Below are positions 34,706 through 46,644 of a stretch of DNA of 64,000 bases, piece by piece. The DNA is from Scylla paramamosain (Eukaryota > Arthropoda > Malacostraca > Decapoda > Portunidae), in assembly GCF_035594125.1 (NCBI RefSeq), contig NC_087168.1, forward strand, positions 18,706,150 to 18,770,149, given 5' to 3'. How positions within the stretch are numbered: the stretch's first letter is position 1; each line of letters starts with the position of its first letter. The position numbers and the translations under genes were made by a program. The notes under the pieces are model-generated. The model had not been told where the DNA came from, searched no databases, and was given only the letters and a program-made list of their open reading frames with translations.

Positions 34706-35358
34706 GGGCAAGTCACTCCAGTCGCAGCTTTTACTGAGTGGCGATATATCAAAATTATTATACGTCTAGGAGTGAAAGAGTTTGATGTGAGTGATGTGAA
34801 GGCCCTGTCAGATCGGTTGCATGAGCTCAACAGGTGCGGCAAACGAGGCTGTGAGAAGCACTTAATGACCCAGACGCGCGTGCTCCCCGCCGGTCAGCGA
34901 GGCAACCCGGGGCACACCAAGTCTGTTCGCAAATTTTCAGGTGCTGTGTCTGGCTAATTCTTACAGGTGCCTAATGGAGTCCTCAGGAGTGTTTCCATGT
35001 TTCATGTGAGAGTTTAGTAAATGTTCTGGATCTTCAGTGGGAAAACACGAGTGAACATGTCTGTCGTCTTTGAAAATAGTCTTCATGATTTCAGAGCGTT
35101 AAAGATTATGCATGTCTCTCTTTCTGTTTAGCGTCAGGTTTTCTTGTAATATATTCTGCGGTTGGACAGTCAATGACATCCCTCCGTATACGTACACTTT
35201 TTGTCTTGAAGCATCTCCTTTGTCTCCAGAATGACCTTCCTGATAAGCAACCCTGATTTTTCGGTTGAGGAGTCTAGGTTCTCATGTTCACATGGGGCCA
35301 CTGTTCCTCGCTAATTTTTTTTTTCATTAGGGCTCTGTCTTCTGCCTCCTCACCACTC

Positions 35359-35359
<1 letters not shown>

Positions 35360-35427
<68 letters not shown>
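35360..35427. repeat. (CT)n microsatellite
   Basis: About 66 bp pure CT. Confidence 0.97.
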
Positions 35428-35430
<3 letters not shown>

Positions 35431-35784
35431 TCTAGGCAACCCTTCCACTACTTATTCGTTTTCTTTCAAAGTTTAAGAATACCAGCCATACTTACATCAT
35501 TCTACCTCCTGATGTAATCTGTGCTGGGGGCGGAACGGGTGGAGCGTCAGGCGTTCAGTTAACTATGCACTTAGTATTACAACCTGCGTGGTGGCCAGGT
35601 GCACACACACGAGGCTGCACGACGGCCAGCCCGGGTTAGTATTGAGGTGTCGTATCCAGCCAGACACACGTTGCTCAGCGCTGTGCTTTGAACCCTACAC
35701 TGTGAAACTCTTTCCCCCGTCCACGCCGAAGCTTGAGGTAATTAGAATAGCTCCACTGGACAAATGCGCAGAAATTTAACGAGG

Positions 35785-36440
35785 ATTTTTCAATTTTTCG
35801 TTAGTCTTCTGTCTTGTCTTTTCAACTTCGATCTGTGACGGATGACTCATGACTAAAATATAAAGTCTTTAGTGCATGCATTCGTTCCTTCATCCTGTTT
35901 GACATAAAAACGTGGATTATTAAGTTGCCGTTAGTTTTCCGTTGCCGTGTCTTCTTTTCTTTCGATCTGTGACGGGTGACTGATAACTAAAATATTAACT
36001 CTTTCCTCGGATTTCATTCTTGCATTCGGTCCTTCATTCAGCATGACATAAAAACGTGGATTACTTAAGTTTTCAGCTAGTTTTCCATCGCTGTGTCTTT
36101 CTTCTTTCGATCTGTAACAGGTGACTGATGAATGCAACATGATCTATTTTCACAGACTGGTGCTGGCCATACATTCGATTCTTCAATGTATCTTTTACAT
36201 TAAATTTGAGTTGTATCTGAATAGTTTCGGCCTCAAAAAAGACTAGCCTTCTCATTATCATTCACTGCTGTAACTCACGATGTTTATTAATGGTTAAGAA
36301 TAGGTGTTTAAATGCTCCAAATGTTTACAAACCCAACGTGGATTTTAAAAATTTTCTTGTCTTTCGTTGCCGTGTCCTTCCTTCTATCTGTAAAGAGTGA
36401 CTGATGGCCGCAATATGATCCCTTTCCTCACACACATACA
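35785..36440 (+). repeat. Tandem array, ~135-145 bp unit, four to five copies
   Basis: 'TTCGATCTGTGACGGGTGACTGAT' markers lie near 35,829, 35,963, 36,108 and 36,385. 'ACATAAAAACGTGGATTA' markers lie near 35,905, 36,047 and 36,333. 'TTTTCGTTGCCGTGTCTT' precedes each. The 277-bp gap equals two units, the middle one badly decayed. Confidence 0.8.
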
Positions 36441-36812
36441 TCCAGGCCTTCATTCTGCTTGACAACCCCACGCCTCCTCTCCCCTGCGTCGCTTAATACC
36501 AACTTCATCAACTTTTGCGTCAGAGTCGTGCATCAAAAATGAACACTGTCCCTTTTTGCGTTCTCCTCACAGCAACCCCGGCATCCTCAGGTGGCTTAAC
36601 TATATTTCTCATCAGCAAAATGTTGGGGTGAGTGGACAGACTACACCAGTTTCATATTAAATTTCATACTCGTCTATTATCATCTCAGTTCCCCGCAGTG
36701 TTTTCAGAATATATGAGTGGAACATTTCTTAGTTTATTTACGTATTTCTCTTTATTTACTTGCATTGTGGATGGTTTTATGGAGACAAATGATGTTAACT
36801 TGGTAATATTGA

Positions 36813-36934
<122 letters not shown>

Positions 36935-37071
36935 TTCAAGAGTCCTGCGGGGGGCGAGGGGGCTGCCGAGTTGGAGGCACAGAAGTGACTACCCGGCAGT
37001 CACCGTCCCCTTCCTGTCCTCGAATATGAAATCAGCAGCTGTCACAAGATGACTCTGAACAGAAACGACAG

Positions 37072-37150
<79 letters not shown>
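37072..37150. repeat. (CT)n microsatellite
   Basis: CT with one CCT slip. Confidence 0.97.
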
Positions 37151-37151
<1 letters not shown>

Positions 37152-37241
37152 GCTATAAAAGACTAGCCACAGTTGCTTTTCACTGTTATATTTTCATTAT
37201 TATTTACAAGGTATGTTAGTAATTATGAATAAATGTTTAAA

Positions 37242-37246
37242 TGCTT

Positions 37247-37312
<66 letters not shown>
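37242..37312. repeat. (CT)n microsatellite
   Basis: CT with one CCT slip, 90 bp after the previous tract. Confidence 0.97.
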
Positions 37313-37314
<2 letters not shown>

Positions 37315-37944
37315 GCCAGCAGCGCCATTTAGGATGTAATGAGGCGGTGCACTGTTCACCACTCCCGGCAAACTTCCCGACGAAAGGTCTTCGCCTCAAG
37401 GGTCGCTTAACAATTTGCCTTCTCATAACAGGCAAACTAGTGCACGCATCGCCACCACGGGACTTGTATGCACGCCATCCCTCACTTAACATTCCGGAGG
37501 GGAAGCTGCGACATCATCCCCTTGTGAGGAAATACTTATAATGCTTGAAAATTATTCGGTTATCTTATCCTGTTAACCCTTTCACTGGGTAAATCATGTT
37601 TCCCGTAAGCATACACAAGTTTTTTAGAGATTTGTTTTTGTACATCAGACTTTTGAATGATCTTATAGCTTTTAAAATCGAAAAAAAAAAAAAACATTAG
37701 CATCATATTCTTTCTCTCTCTATTCAGTGTGACCATGCAAACTATTTCTTAGAGTGCTCTGAATGTTTACAAAGGTCGATCATAGCAGTAAAAGAGACAA
37801 AAATTACCTGTCTCTATGTAGTGTTCCCGTCTTGAGGTACGGTTGCCCAAAGAAGTGATGCTGTATTGTACAAAATATTTCAGCCAAAGAAAAGAAAAGA
37901 AAAGAAAAGAAGCATTATCAGATGAAAACCTCAAGCTTTCACAT

Positions 37945-38105
37945 CCCCATTTATTTATTTATTTATTTATTTTATTTTCTTTTTATGTAAGTGAAGGTTA
38001 GGTTAGATTAGGGTTAGGTTTAGATTAGGTTAGGGACACTGGCTAAGGGTGTTATAATTCGGCAGGTTAAAAAAAAAACCTCACTGAAGTTGCCAGTCTT
38101 ACTAT
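37945..38105 (+). repeat. D-repeat copy with embedded TTAGG pentamers
   Basis: ATTT repeats and T-rich lead, then 'TATGTAAGTGAAGG', about 40 bp of TTAGG/TTAGA variants, then 'GGGACACTGGCTAAGGGTG', an A9 run and 'CACTGAAGTTGCCAGTCTTA'. The TTAGG block sits exactly inside the D-repeat. Confidence 0.6.
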
Positions 38106-38139
38106 GCAGAAGTTCAGTAATTCATACACTAAATCTCTC

Positions 38140-38395
38140 TACACAACTGACGAGTCTTTCATGAGACAAGACGACTTAGATTTAAAGGCAAACGTTGACA
38201 AAGTGGAAGTTAATTTAGTATGACATGTGCAAGAACTTCTGACCCTGACTGTACTATGAATGGAGGACTTGACTAAACTCTTAACAATCGACGAGACTTT
38301 CACCAGACAAGGAGACTTAAATTTAAACAAAAACGTGAAAACAACAAAAGTCAGTGTGGTGTGTGCAAGAACTTCTGACCCTGACTGTACTAAGT
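38140..38395 (+). repeat. Tandem duplication, 136 bp, two copies
   Basis: 'GTGCAAGAACTTCTGACCCT' continuing GACTGTACTA is identical at 38,227 and 38,363. Preceding 'GACGAG.CTTTCA..AGACAA' and 'GACTTA.ATTTAAA' also match. Identity is high for ~30 bp, so this is relatively recent or conserved. Confidence 0.9.
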
Positions 38396-38675
38396 GGATG
38401 CCTTCACCTGACGCCTGCACGATGCATCACTTTAATAATAGCACGGAGAGACGCCCACAATAGATTTCCAGGTACATGGGAAAGAGGGAGAGGTAAGAGG
38501 GAGCGTCTATGTATATAAAAGCTATTGGTCTCCACCTTATTCCTCCTCCTCCACGTGCCTCTCCTCTGTCGTCCATTCCAGTCATCCTCCAAACCAAACC
38601 ATAGCACACCACTTGACCCAACTTTTTTTCCTTCTTGAGTCATTTAATTCTCACTGATCAATTGTAGTTATGAAT

Positions 38676-38695
38676 TAGTCAGTCAGTCAGTCAGT

Positions 38696-38742
<47 letters not shown>

Positions 38743-38830
38743 CTCTCTCCTCCTCTCTCTCTCCTCTCCTCTCTCTCTCTCTCTCTCTCCTCTCCTCTCT
38801 CTCCTCTCTCTCTCTCTCCTCTCTCTCTTC
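38676..38830. repeat. (CAGT)n and imperfect (CT)n
   Basis: Five to six CAGT units, then ~130 bp of CT broken by CCT slips. Confidence 0.95.
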
Positions 38831-38904
38831 AGGTCAATGCAATAATTACACATTCTTTTGAGGGAGTTATTTTTATTCTTTTCATTCTGTTTTTTTGTCC
38901 TTAC

Positions 38905-38964
38905 TTATGTCTGTCTGTCTGTCTGTCTGTGTCTGTCTGTCTGTCTGCCTCTGCTCCTCCCATA

Positions 38965-39045
<81 letters not shown>
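38905..39045. repeat. (TCTG)n and (CT)n microsatellites
   Basis: About 40 bp of TCTG then ~75 bp pure CT at 38,971-39,045. Confidence 0.96.
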
Positions 39046-39049
<4 letters not shown>

Positions 39050-39472
39050 AAAATGCAAATTCACTGCCACCCCTCGAAGGTGCAGGGTTTAGAGACATCA
39101 AATTGGGTCGCAGCTCTGCAAGTAGCCTTCCTGCCTCGCTTCCCTTTGTACCAGATTAACACATTCGCTGCTTTCCTCGCCTGTCACTTTCCTTCACCTT
39201 CCTCTTTACCGCTTCCTTGTCCGCGCCGTGTACCGCTCCAGGAACCGTGTGCAATAGGGGGAGACTTGCATGCAGTAGTGACGTGTTTCCCTCCCTTTTT
39301 CTTCTGCTTCCCCGCCGCCTGCGAATGATTACAGAGGGCGCGAGGGGCAGAAAGGAAAGGCGGTCTGGCAAACAAACTTGAAGGAGCGTGTCAATAGAAG
39401 CCGTAGTGGGGTGTGTGTTTTCTTTTAATCTCGTTCTGATTTGCCGCGCATTCTCCTCTGCTTCAGATCGGG

Positions 39473-39476
<4 letters not shown>

Positions 39477-39531
<55 letters not shown>

Positions 39532-39533
39532 AG

Positions 39534-39586
<53 letters not shown>

Positions 39587-39590
39587 AGAA
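39477..39590. repeat. Imperfect (GA)n microsatellite
   Basis: GA with several GGA/AAG interruptions. Confidence 0.95.
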
Positions 39591-39599
39591 ACAACCAGT

Positions 39600-40073
39600 C
39601 AACCAGAGGAACACAAATAACCAATCAAACAGACAAACAAACAGACGGACACAGATCAAATTACAGGTAGATTACCCTAGAACACATCCCCAAATCAGCA
39701 TCTGGTTGAAATTTAATCGCAGTAACGCTCCAATAAGCCGAGAGATTCATTTAGCAATCACTCATCCGCCTAGTCCACGGGGAAACCACCTTAACCCAAC
39801 CTGACCTGATACCAAACACTGTGGTATACAAACGTGTACATTCCACCAACGGTACATACGCTGAAACTAGGAAGCAATGGTATATTTAAGCTTTTTTTTT
39901 TTTTTTTTCGAAGAGACTTAATGGAGGATGAGGTAGAAAGTAGAATCAAGAGAACATATGATTACATGTTTTGCTGTTTGGTAATAATCACTAAAAAAAC
40001 ATCGCTAAGAGTTTCTAGAGGGAAGCTTCACACACACCCACGCACAAGGCCCCACCATCAAGAATCTATAAAG

Positions 40074-40125
<52 letters not shown>

Positions 40126-40418
40126 AAAGCCCGGCCATCAAGAGCTGCGGCAGTGAGAGATAAAACAAGACTCAGCAGAATTTCCCAGACCTTAAATAAA
40201 CTGTCGGATAAAAGGCGCGCGATGAAGGAGACTTAAACAGCTGTTTGGGGGGAGGAAGAGGGACACAACCCACACACTGTTATTATAGAGGTAAAATGAA
40301 TTATACATCTCCCAAGTCGAGGAGAAAAATGAAAAAGAGTCTATCAGGGGAAACAAGAGAAGCCTTTTTTTTGAGTTTAATACGCTTGGTGAGTGAAATA
40401 TAGAGAAATGTGTCCATA

Positions 40419-40481
<63 letters not shown>

Positions 40482-40880
40482 CACTAATCTGGTTCCCTGC
40501 TGCATGACTGTCGCCTTATTGCCGAAAACTCCGCTGCTTCAGACTTGACATGGAGACGCAGCTTCCATATATCTTTCCCAGGCTCAACTGAAAAGAGACC
40601 TGGTTTAATTTTGCTCCCAGCGGCACAAAAGCTTCACAGAAATCATTAGTTATGCTCGCTCAACTTTCCATTTTCTTTAAACTTGCCATTTTCTTTAAAC
40701 TTGCCATTTTCTTCCTGGAATTGCTGCACGTTTTTCGTTCGAGTTGTATTATTATTATTATTTTTAAACAAACTCAAGTCAAAGTCCTGAGCTCAGAATT
40801 CGTGATATGTGAAAATAGTAATAAATTAATAAATAAATAAGTATAAATAAATAAATCAGCAGTTTCCTTTTTCTTTTCAA
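39600..40880. other. Unique DNA with short microsatellites
   Basis: Contains (T)n at 39,893-39,910, (CA)n at 40,078-40,123, (AG)n at 40,423-40,478, a triple 'CTTTAAACTTGCCATTTT' at 40,675-40,710 and AAATAAAT at 40,823-40,855. No gene recognised. Confidence 0.5.
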
Positions 40881-40884
40881 TTTG

Positions 40885-41325
40885 GACGACAGTGTTGCTG
40901 GATCTGTTTCACCTAAAACTTAAACTAACCTAACATGAAACAAAATTCTGACGCCTAACGTGAATACAGAAAAAAAGCAGTTTACTCTCCTCTTTGCTGT
41001 CACTACTCTGCAATTGAAACGACATTCCCGCTGCCTCTGTTCCCTCTACAACCTAACCTAGCATAAAACTCCTAACATGACTCCTAGCATGAAAAAAATA
41101 AGCATTTTTCTATACCTCTTCTTTGCTACAATCACTCTTCAGTCAACGCCACACTGTTGCTGCCTCTGTCCCCTATAAAACATTACATAACATAACATGA
41201 CAAAGCTTTTGACGCCTAGCATGAGAGCAGGAAAAAGGCAGTTTGCTACACTTTTTCTCTGCTACCACCGCTCTTCAATCCAGACCACACTGTTGCTGCC
41301 TCTTGTCCCTCTAAAGCTGCACTCT
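40885..41325 (+). repeat. Tandem array, ~132 bp unit, three copies plus a partial
   Basis: 'ACTGTTGCTGCCTCTGTCCC' markers lie at 40,893, 41,025, 41,155 and 41,290. They are followed by 'TAACATGAAA..AAA.TTCTGACGCCTA' and 'GCAGTTT.CT...CTCTTTGCT'. Short CCTAACC motifs occur in each unit. Confidence 0.8.
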
Positions 41326-41329
41326 TCCC

Positions 41330-41866
41330 TCACTCTCGTTCCTCCCGAGTTCTCACCTCTCAACTATTCTCATGTGTGTGTGCGTCGCCTGCATCCATCT
41401 CAGCCACGCAGCCACGAGTGGAGGTCCCGACAAAAAGGACCCAGAGAAGATTCATCCTCTTATCGTGCCGCCGCTAGTTTTGCCATGACTTCATTCCTCG
41501 ACTCCAGAATTCAGTGATATTTCAGCCATAAGTTTTAGTCTTCGTCTACATATGGATTGACTCGTATACTAAAATATTGTCATGAGTTTTATAGATCCAT
41601 GAATAAACTTTCAGCTGAAGTGTGACTGTCTGAATTCCTGAGTTCTTTACCGCTGCCAAGTGACTGTATGAGTGTTTTGAGGGCACCAAGAAAAGAGAGA
41701 AGCTGTATATCACCTAAGTTGTCTGGTGTTTGGGTGAAGGAGAGGTTGGGGAGGCGAAATAATGCTGGCTTAACACGTGAACACCATACCTGATTGTGTT
41801 GATCCAAGTTTGTCCTCTTGAATAACACAGCGGCTGACTCCATTACTCTCAGCACGCCCACCTACC

Positions 41867-41898
<32 letters not shown>

Positions 41899-42500
41899 CT
41901 TTCATACATAAACACACATGCTAAGTCTATTACTCTCAAGAGACACACCTGACCTCTCACCGATACCCACACCCACACACACCAAGTCAGTCCTCGTCAC
42001 ACCAGCTGGCGACGAAGGCAAAGCATCAGCACTTCACATTCGCGCTCTGCAAGTTGAGATTGGTTCTTGAATTTTCATTAGATGGGATTTTCCAGCAGGA
42101 CCAATACTGTCGTGGGTCACGTTGGGCAGGAGCGGTCCCCGGGTTAGGAGTCCCGTTTTGAGGACGTCGGTCTTGCTCCAACATTATGGGCAGTGGTAAA
42201 GTAAGTCCAGTCAACCCCGCTGCAATTTATCACGGCAGGAATCCTCTCTATTCAACTCCAGACGCGCCCTGCACCTGCCGCTCCGGAGCACAAATGGTGG
42301 CAGCGCTGTTCCGAACATTTCCAAGCTTTTAAAACTGTTATCACTCTTACAGCTGTTGTGTAATGGCAGCTTGTAACGCTTTAATTTACGAGAGTTCACA
42401 CGATACAAAAAGGGCATTAAGGAAAACGCAGCAATGGAAAGTTTGTGCTCCATTAATCAGGAGTTAAATATAGTCTTGATGCCAGGTCGCTTTATCATCC
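41330..42500. other. Unique DNA, no gene recognised
   Basis: Only short CA tracts at 41,872-41,900 and 41,965-41,985. Minus-strand frames at 41,589-41,861 and 42,211-42,453 have ordinary composition and no identifiable domain. Confidence 0.4.
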
Positions 42501-42507
42501 AGAGTCA

Positions 42508-42860
42508 CACCCTTGCCTCGCCTCGCCTCGCCTCGCCACCGACGCAAGGCCATCCCTGCCACGCCACCCTGTTTCCCTCCTCACCCCTATCACACTACTA
42601 CCTCGCCACCGCTGTCTAACTTTCCCCAGCTTATCTAACCCTGCCTCACCACACCTGCTTCGCTACGTCTACCTCGTTACTCCTTGCTGCTTCATCCCCT
42701 GTCTAACTAACCTTGTCACAGTACACCTACCTTCCTGTCTCTGTCTAGCTTTCTCTCACACTTTATCCCTTCTCATCCTACTATGCTTCACCATAAGTAT
42801 TTCATCATTCCTGCTTCGCTAGTTCTACCTCGTCACTCCTCCACTCCTGTAAAATCACTC
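42508..42860. repeat. CGCCT microsatellite and a 156-bp duplication
   Basis: Five CGCCT pentamers at about 42,517-42,537. 'CCTGCTTCGCTA.GTCTACCT' occurs at 42,654 and 42,810 with 'CGT.ACTCCT' after each. 'GTCTAACTTTCCCC' and 'GTCTAGCTTTCTCT' lie at 42,614 and 42,744 (130 bp). Confidence 0.6.
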
Positions 42861-43083
42861 GTACGTAACCATCGCCAGCCACCAATCTTTCTAATGCGAG
42901 AGTTAACCAGTATTCTCAATCATTAATCTCTCTTTCTGGTAAACTCTCGAACTTCCTGACTACTTCTGTATTTCCTCCTTGTTATAACGAACGCATTCAA
43001 GAGGGAGGTTTCAAGACACTTATTCTCCAATTTCCGATGATCCTTTTTGACCTCTGTTTAGGGACTGTTATACTAGTAGGACT

Positions 43084-43145
43084 TGTTTTTTCAGAAATTT
43101 GTGCTGCCCTTGGCCAGTGCTTCTCTTACATAAAAAAAAAAGGAA
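43084..43145 (-). repeat. D-repeat copy, minus orientation
   Basis: On the minus strand: T10, ATGTAAGAGAAG, then CACTGGCCAAGGGCAGCAC. This is the cleanest match to the D-repeat core in the window. Confidence 0.7.
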
Positions 43146-43904
43146 ATAAAAGAAAACCTTATACCCTCTCAGTCTTTACCCTGTGTCGTCTTGCATCCCC
43201 GCCAGGCCACCGTCCTCACCCACCGCCCCCAGCACCCCCCCGGCATGCCTCTAGTCCTACTCTTCTTACTCTACCCAGATTTTTTTTGTACGCGCGAAGC
43301 TGAAAACTGTGAGAAATATATAACAGATTAAGAAACTTTTCTCTTAACAACTTTTATGAGGTCGTTTCCAAAAAGATGTCACTAATGCGGCCATGTTCCC
43401 AAAAAACTCTCTAGACATGAGTCCTGAAATGTGCAATTAAAGTTAGTAGAAATGGGAGAGAGAGGAGAGAAAGTGTCGCACCTTCCTCGCGCTGCCCTGG
43501 GACGAGCTGCAGGGACTTGCGCGGAGGGTTTTGGAAGGTGTGGGAGGCTGTGAGGTCGTACAAGGGGAGGAGCTGGTATGAGAACAGCAAGTTTTGAATA
43601 AATGGAGGCTCGCACTAATTGCTGTGATGCTGAAGCCTTCGATGCGAGAATCAGTGTGAAAAATGAGTTCCCTAACGAAATGATTTTTGCATAATGACGT
43701 GGGGGCGTGGCGGGGGCAAGGACGCGCGTGTGTGTGTGTGTGAGGATGTATCGTAAAGGTCAAATTCATTACTTTTTGATAGCTGAATCTGCAATATTTC
43801 CTCCTCTCCCAACAGCCTCATTTTAGTAATTGTTAAAGCTCGGCAGCTGCAGAAAATGTGGAAAAGGCACATACATCAAACCTAAATGATCGATAACTTC
43901 GTGC

Positions 43905-43985
43905 TTAACATCTTTTATGTGAGAGGGGCTCTGGCCTAGGGCAAAAAAAGCCCACGGAGGTGCCAGTTTCTATATCAGGTTACTA
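43905..43985 (+). repeat. D-repeat copy
   Basis: 'TTTATGTGAGAGGGGCTCTGG', CCTAGGGCAAAAAAAGCCCAC, then GGAGGTGCCAGTTTCTAT. It gives both ends of the family in one copy, about 75 bp. Confidence 0.65.
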
Positions 43986-44084
43986 ACGACTCCAGTGAAA
44001 TCTCAGCTCATTTAACCATCTCACACACCTTAGTTACCTATATCACACCACACAGTCATACACACAACGGCGCATGTGGAAGGA

Positions 44085-44440
44085 AAGAACAGGAAGACAT
44101 CTTGAGTGGACGATAAGGAAAGCAATGATAGATGGCGAGAGAGGCATAAGGCATAAGTGGAGCAAGAGGAGGAGGAAGGAAGCATCGATGGAGGTGAACC
44201 GTGGGATAGGAGAGTAGGAGGGGAAAAAAAAGGCCTGACTGAAGAGATGGAGTGGAGGAGGTAGGAAGTGTGAGTAGGGAGGAAAGGAAGCGTAGATGGA
44301 GAATAACTGGTTGAAGGGCGAAGAGAGGGAAGAAGATATAGATGCCAGGATAGAGAATATGGGAAGCACTGGTGGTAGAGGAAAGGAGGGAAACACAGTG
44401 GAGGGAGTAGAGGCGGGGAGCGAGGCCTTGGTGGGGGAAA
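44085..44440. repeat. Purine-rich segment with ~107-bp repetition
   Basis: The plus strand is mostly A/G. 'GGAAGCATCGATGGAGGTGAA' near 44,180 and 'GGAAGCGTAGATGGAGAATAA' near 44,287 match. Minus-strand Pro/Ser/Leu frames are by-products. Confidence 0.5.
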
Positions 44441-44710
44441 GAGTTGAATAGAGTGTTATTCTCTGGGCACGGAACCAAATGGCTGCGGGGAAGAGAGCAA
44501 ATTTACGATCATGGAGGAACTAAAAATTTTCCGTGACTGCCTCAAAACAAACTAACTCCGCGGCGGGCGATGAGAGAACCCACAATCGCCTCCCCACACT
44601 CCCCACACTCCCCGCCGCTACCTCGCCCCTCGCCTGGACGCACCAAAGCACTGACAGCTGAAGAAAACGGATTCCAGAACTCTCCTTTTCTTTACAAAGC
44701 GTCGCATACT

Positions 44711-44711
<1 letters not shown>

Positions 44712-44768
<57 letters not shown>
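44712..44768. repeat. (CT)n microsatellite
   Basis: About 56 bp pure CT. Confidence 0.97.
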
Positions 44769-44769
<1 letters not shown>

Positions 44770-44771
<2 letters not shown>

Positions 44772-45650
44772 CCACACATCAACGGGGAAACATGCAGATA
44801 AGATACTTATAATTATCTTCTCAAGAATTCTGTTGGAACTTTTACTGCAAGCTTCCTCTCCCTTACTCCTCTCACTTAATACGCCTTCCCTACCTCCCTA
44901 AGGTCCCTTCCCCCTGTCTTGCCGTAGAATACTGACAGGCACTCACCGTCGCCGTCTGAGAAGGTCGCAGGATTAGGGCACCGCCAGGAAACCTCTTGAG
45001 AAGTCTGCAGGAGAGAAAAAAAAACCACTTAATTGATATCCTAAGGTGATTATTTGCATTTAAAGACTGATAGGTGGCCCAGAAACTTCCACCCTTGTTA
45101 GTTTGCACCAGGCAGGCTCTAGAGAGCTATTACCTGGTCAATTTGTAGCAGAGAAGGGAGAGAAAGAGGGAATGACAGAGAAAAGATGAAGAGGTGGGAT
45201 TGCGTTAGAACTGCAAAGGATGGGAGTCACAGAGGAAGATGCAAGGGATAGAAACAACTGGGGGAGACTCGTACATGGCGCCAACTGCTGACTCTACGGA
45301 AACAGCGAAATGAAAAAGAAGAAACGCTAAGAGACTGATGAGTGTGCGATAAATTCTGAACCATGAGTGACGCCCAGGAAAAGGCTAACAAGGAAAAAGA
45401 CCCCTATATAGCAACAAATTTAGCTTAAAGACAAAAAAAAACATTAAGAAACTGACTTAAATGCGTGAAAAGGTATAAACAAAGAGTGAAGCCCTTGAAA
45501 AAGCTAGCAAGACACACCGATCCCTTACAGAAACGGATCAAACCTGAGGACAAAGAGACAACGACGCCCTGCTGAAGAACTGCACCCCCTGACACAAGAC
45601 ATGAAGCACAGTACCTTACACGTGAGTACCAAACAATTCCCAGGTCCCAT
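44770..45650. other. Unique DNA, no gene recognised
   Basis: A loose repetition of 'GTGA.GCCC..GAAAA.GCTA.CAAG' occurs at 45,367 and 45,486 (119 bp). Nothing else was found. Confidence 0.35.
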
Positions 45651-45654
45651 GGTA

Positions 45655-46290
45655 ATTAAGGGGCATTAAATCTTTCGTCACTGCATTAAACTTGAAGAAC
45701 ATCACCAGCAGATTTCCAGAATTCCTGTGCCATCTTTCCGCCACGCTTGTCATCCCTTTTATGTTTTTTGTCTCCCTTACGCTGAGCTGCATTCCTTTGT
45801 TTTCAGCTTCATCAGGTCGCTCACCAGGGGTCTTACTCTTAAACGCTTTGTTCTCTCGTCGCCACTGTCTTCAAAGGCCGCAGTAATTATTAACAGAGTT
45901 CTCAAGGGTGTTTTTTATTTTCTCACTGACTATGTAGAATCACTGTTAAAATATGACTGGAATCACGAGAGCATCCTTGAAAACGAGCAACTTTAATCAG
46001 AACCTGTTAGAAGTTGCACTCATTACCACTTTTTTTTTCTTTTTTTCTTTTAAAGACCACAGGAATCATCAGTCGTATTCTCAACGGTGTTTATCTAAAG
46101 TGTATTAAATCTCCCGTCATTGCAGTGAGCATTAAACTAGAAGGACATCAGCGGCAGATTTCCAGTCACTAGTTAGTCACTAGCAACAAAGAACCGCTGT
46201 TGAAGTATCACTAGAATCACGGAAACACCCTTGAAAATCACACAGTAACTTTAATTAGATCCTGTTAGAAGTTGCTGAGATGAGACACAG
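45655..46290 (+). repeat. X-repeat array plus flanking duplicated segment
   Basis: X left cores lie at about 45,871 ('TTCAAAGGCCGCAGTAATTA') and 46,052 ('TTAAAGACCACAGGAATCAT'). Right halves lie near 45,975 and 46,212 ('GAAACACCCTTGAAAATCAC'). 'TTAAACT.GAAG.ACATCA..' plus 'GCAGATTTCCAG' occurs at about 45,687 and 46,131, about 440 bp apart (three nominal units). Confidence 0.65.
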
Positions 46291-46551
46291 AAACGTTTGA
46301 GAATATGGACCACAGAACCAGCGGACGACACCTGAACTGCACACACACCCAGTCTTTTCCTCCGTGTGTGACCCCTTGTGATAAAACTCTACCGTTATGT
46401 ATTAAGGAGCTAAACTTTCCATTTGTAAACCACTGTTACACTCCTCACAGAAACCTAACGCTATAATGAAGTGTTACGATGCTTTAAATACAACTTACTA
46501 CCCAACTCAATGTAAAATACTAGAACATCATGAAATAGAAGTGACTGCGTG

Positions 46552-46555
<4 letters not shown>

Positions 46556-46627
<72 letters not shown>

Positions 46628-46642
46628 TCTCTCTCTCTCTTT
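46556..46642. repeat. (CT)n microsatellite, ~85 bp
   Basis: CT with one CCC slip. Confidence 0.97.
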
Positions 46643-46644
46643 CT

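Noticed and set aside
34465..34737. His/Pro/Ser-rich 90-codon frame
   Set aside because: It is built on a 51-bp minisatellite and has no other support.
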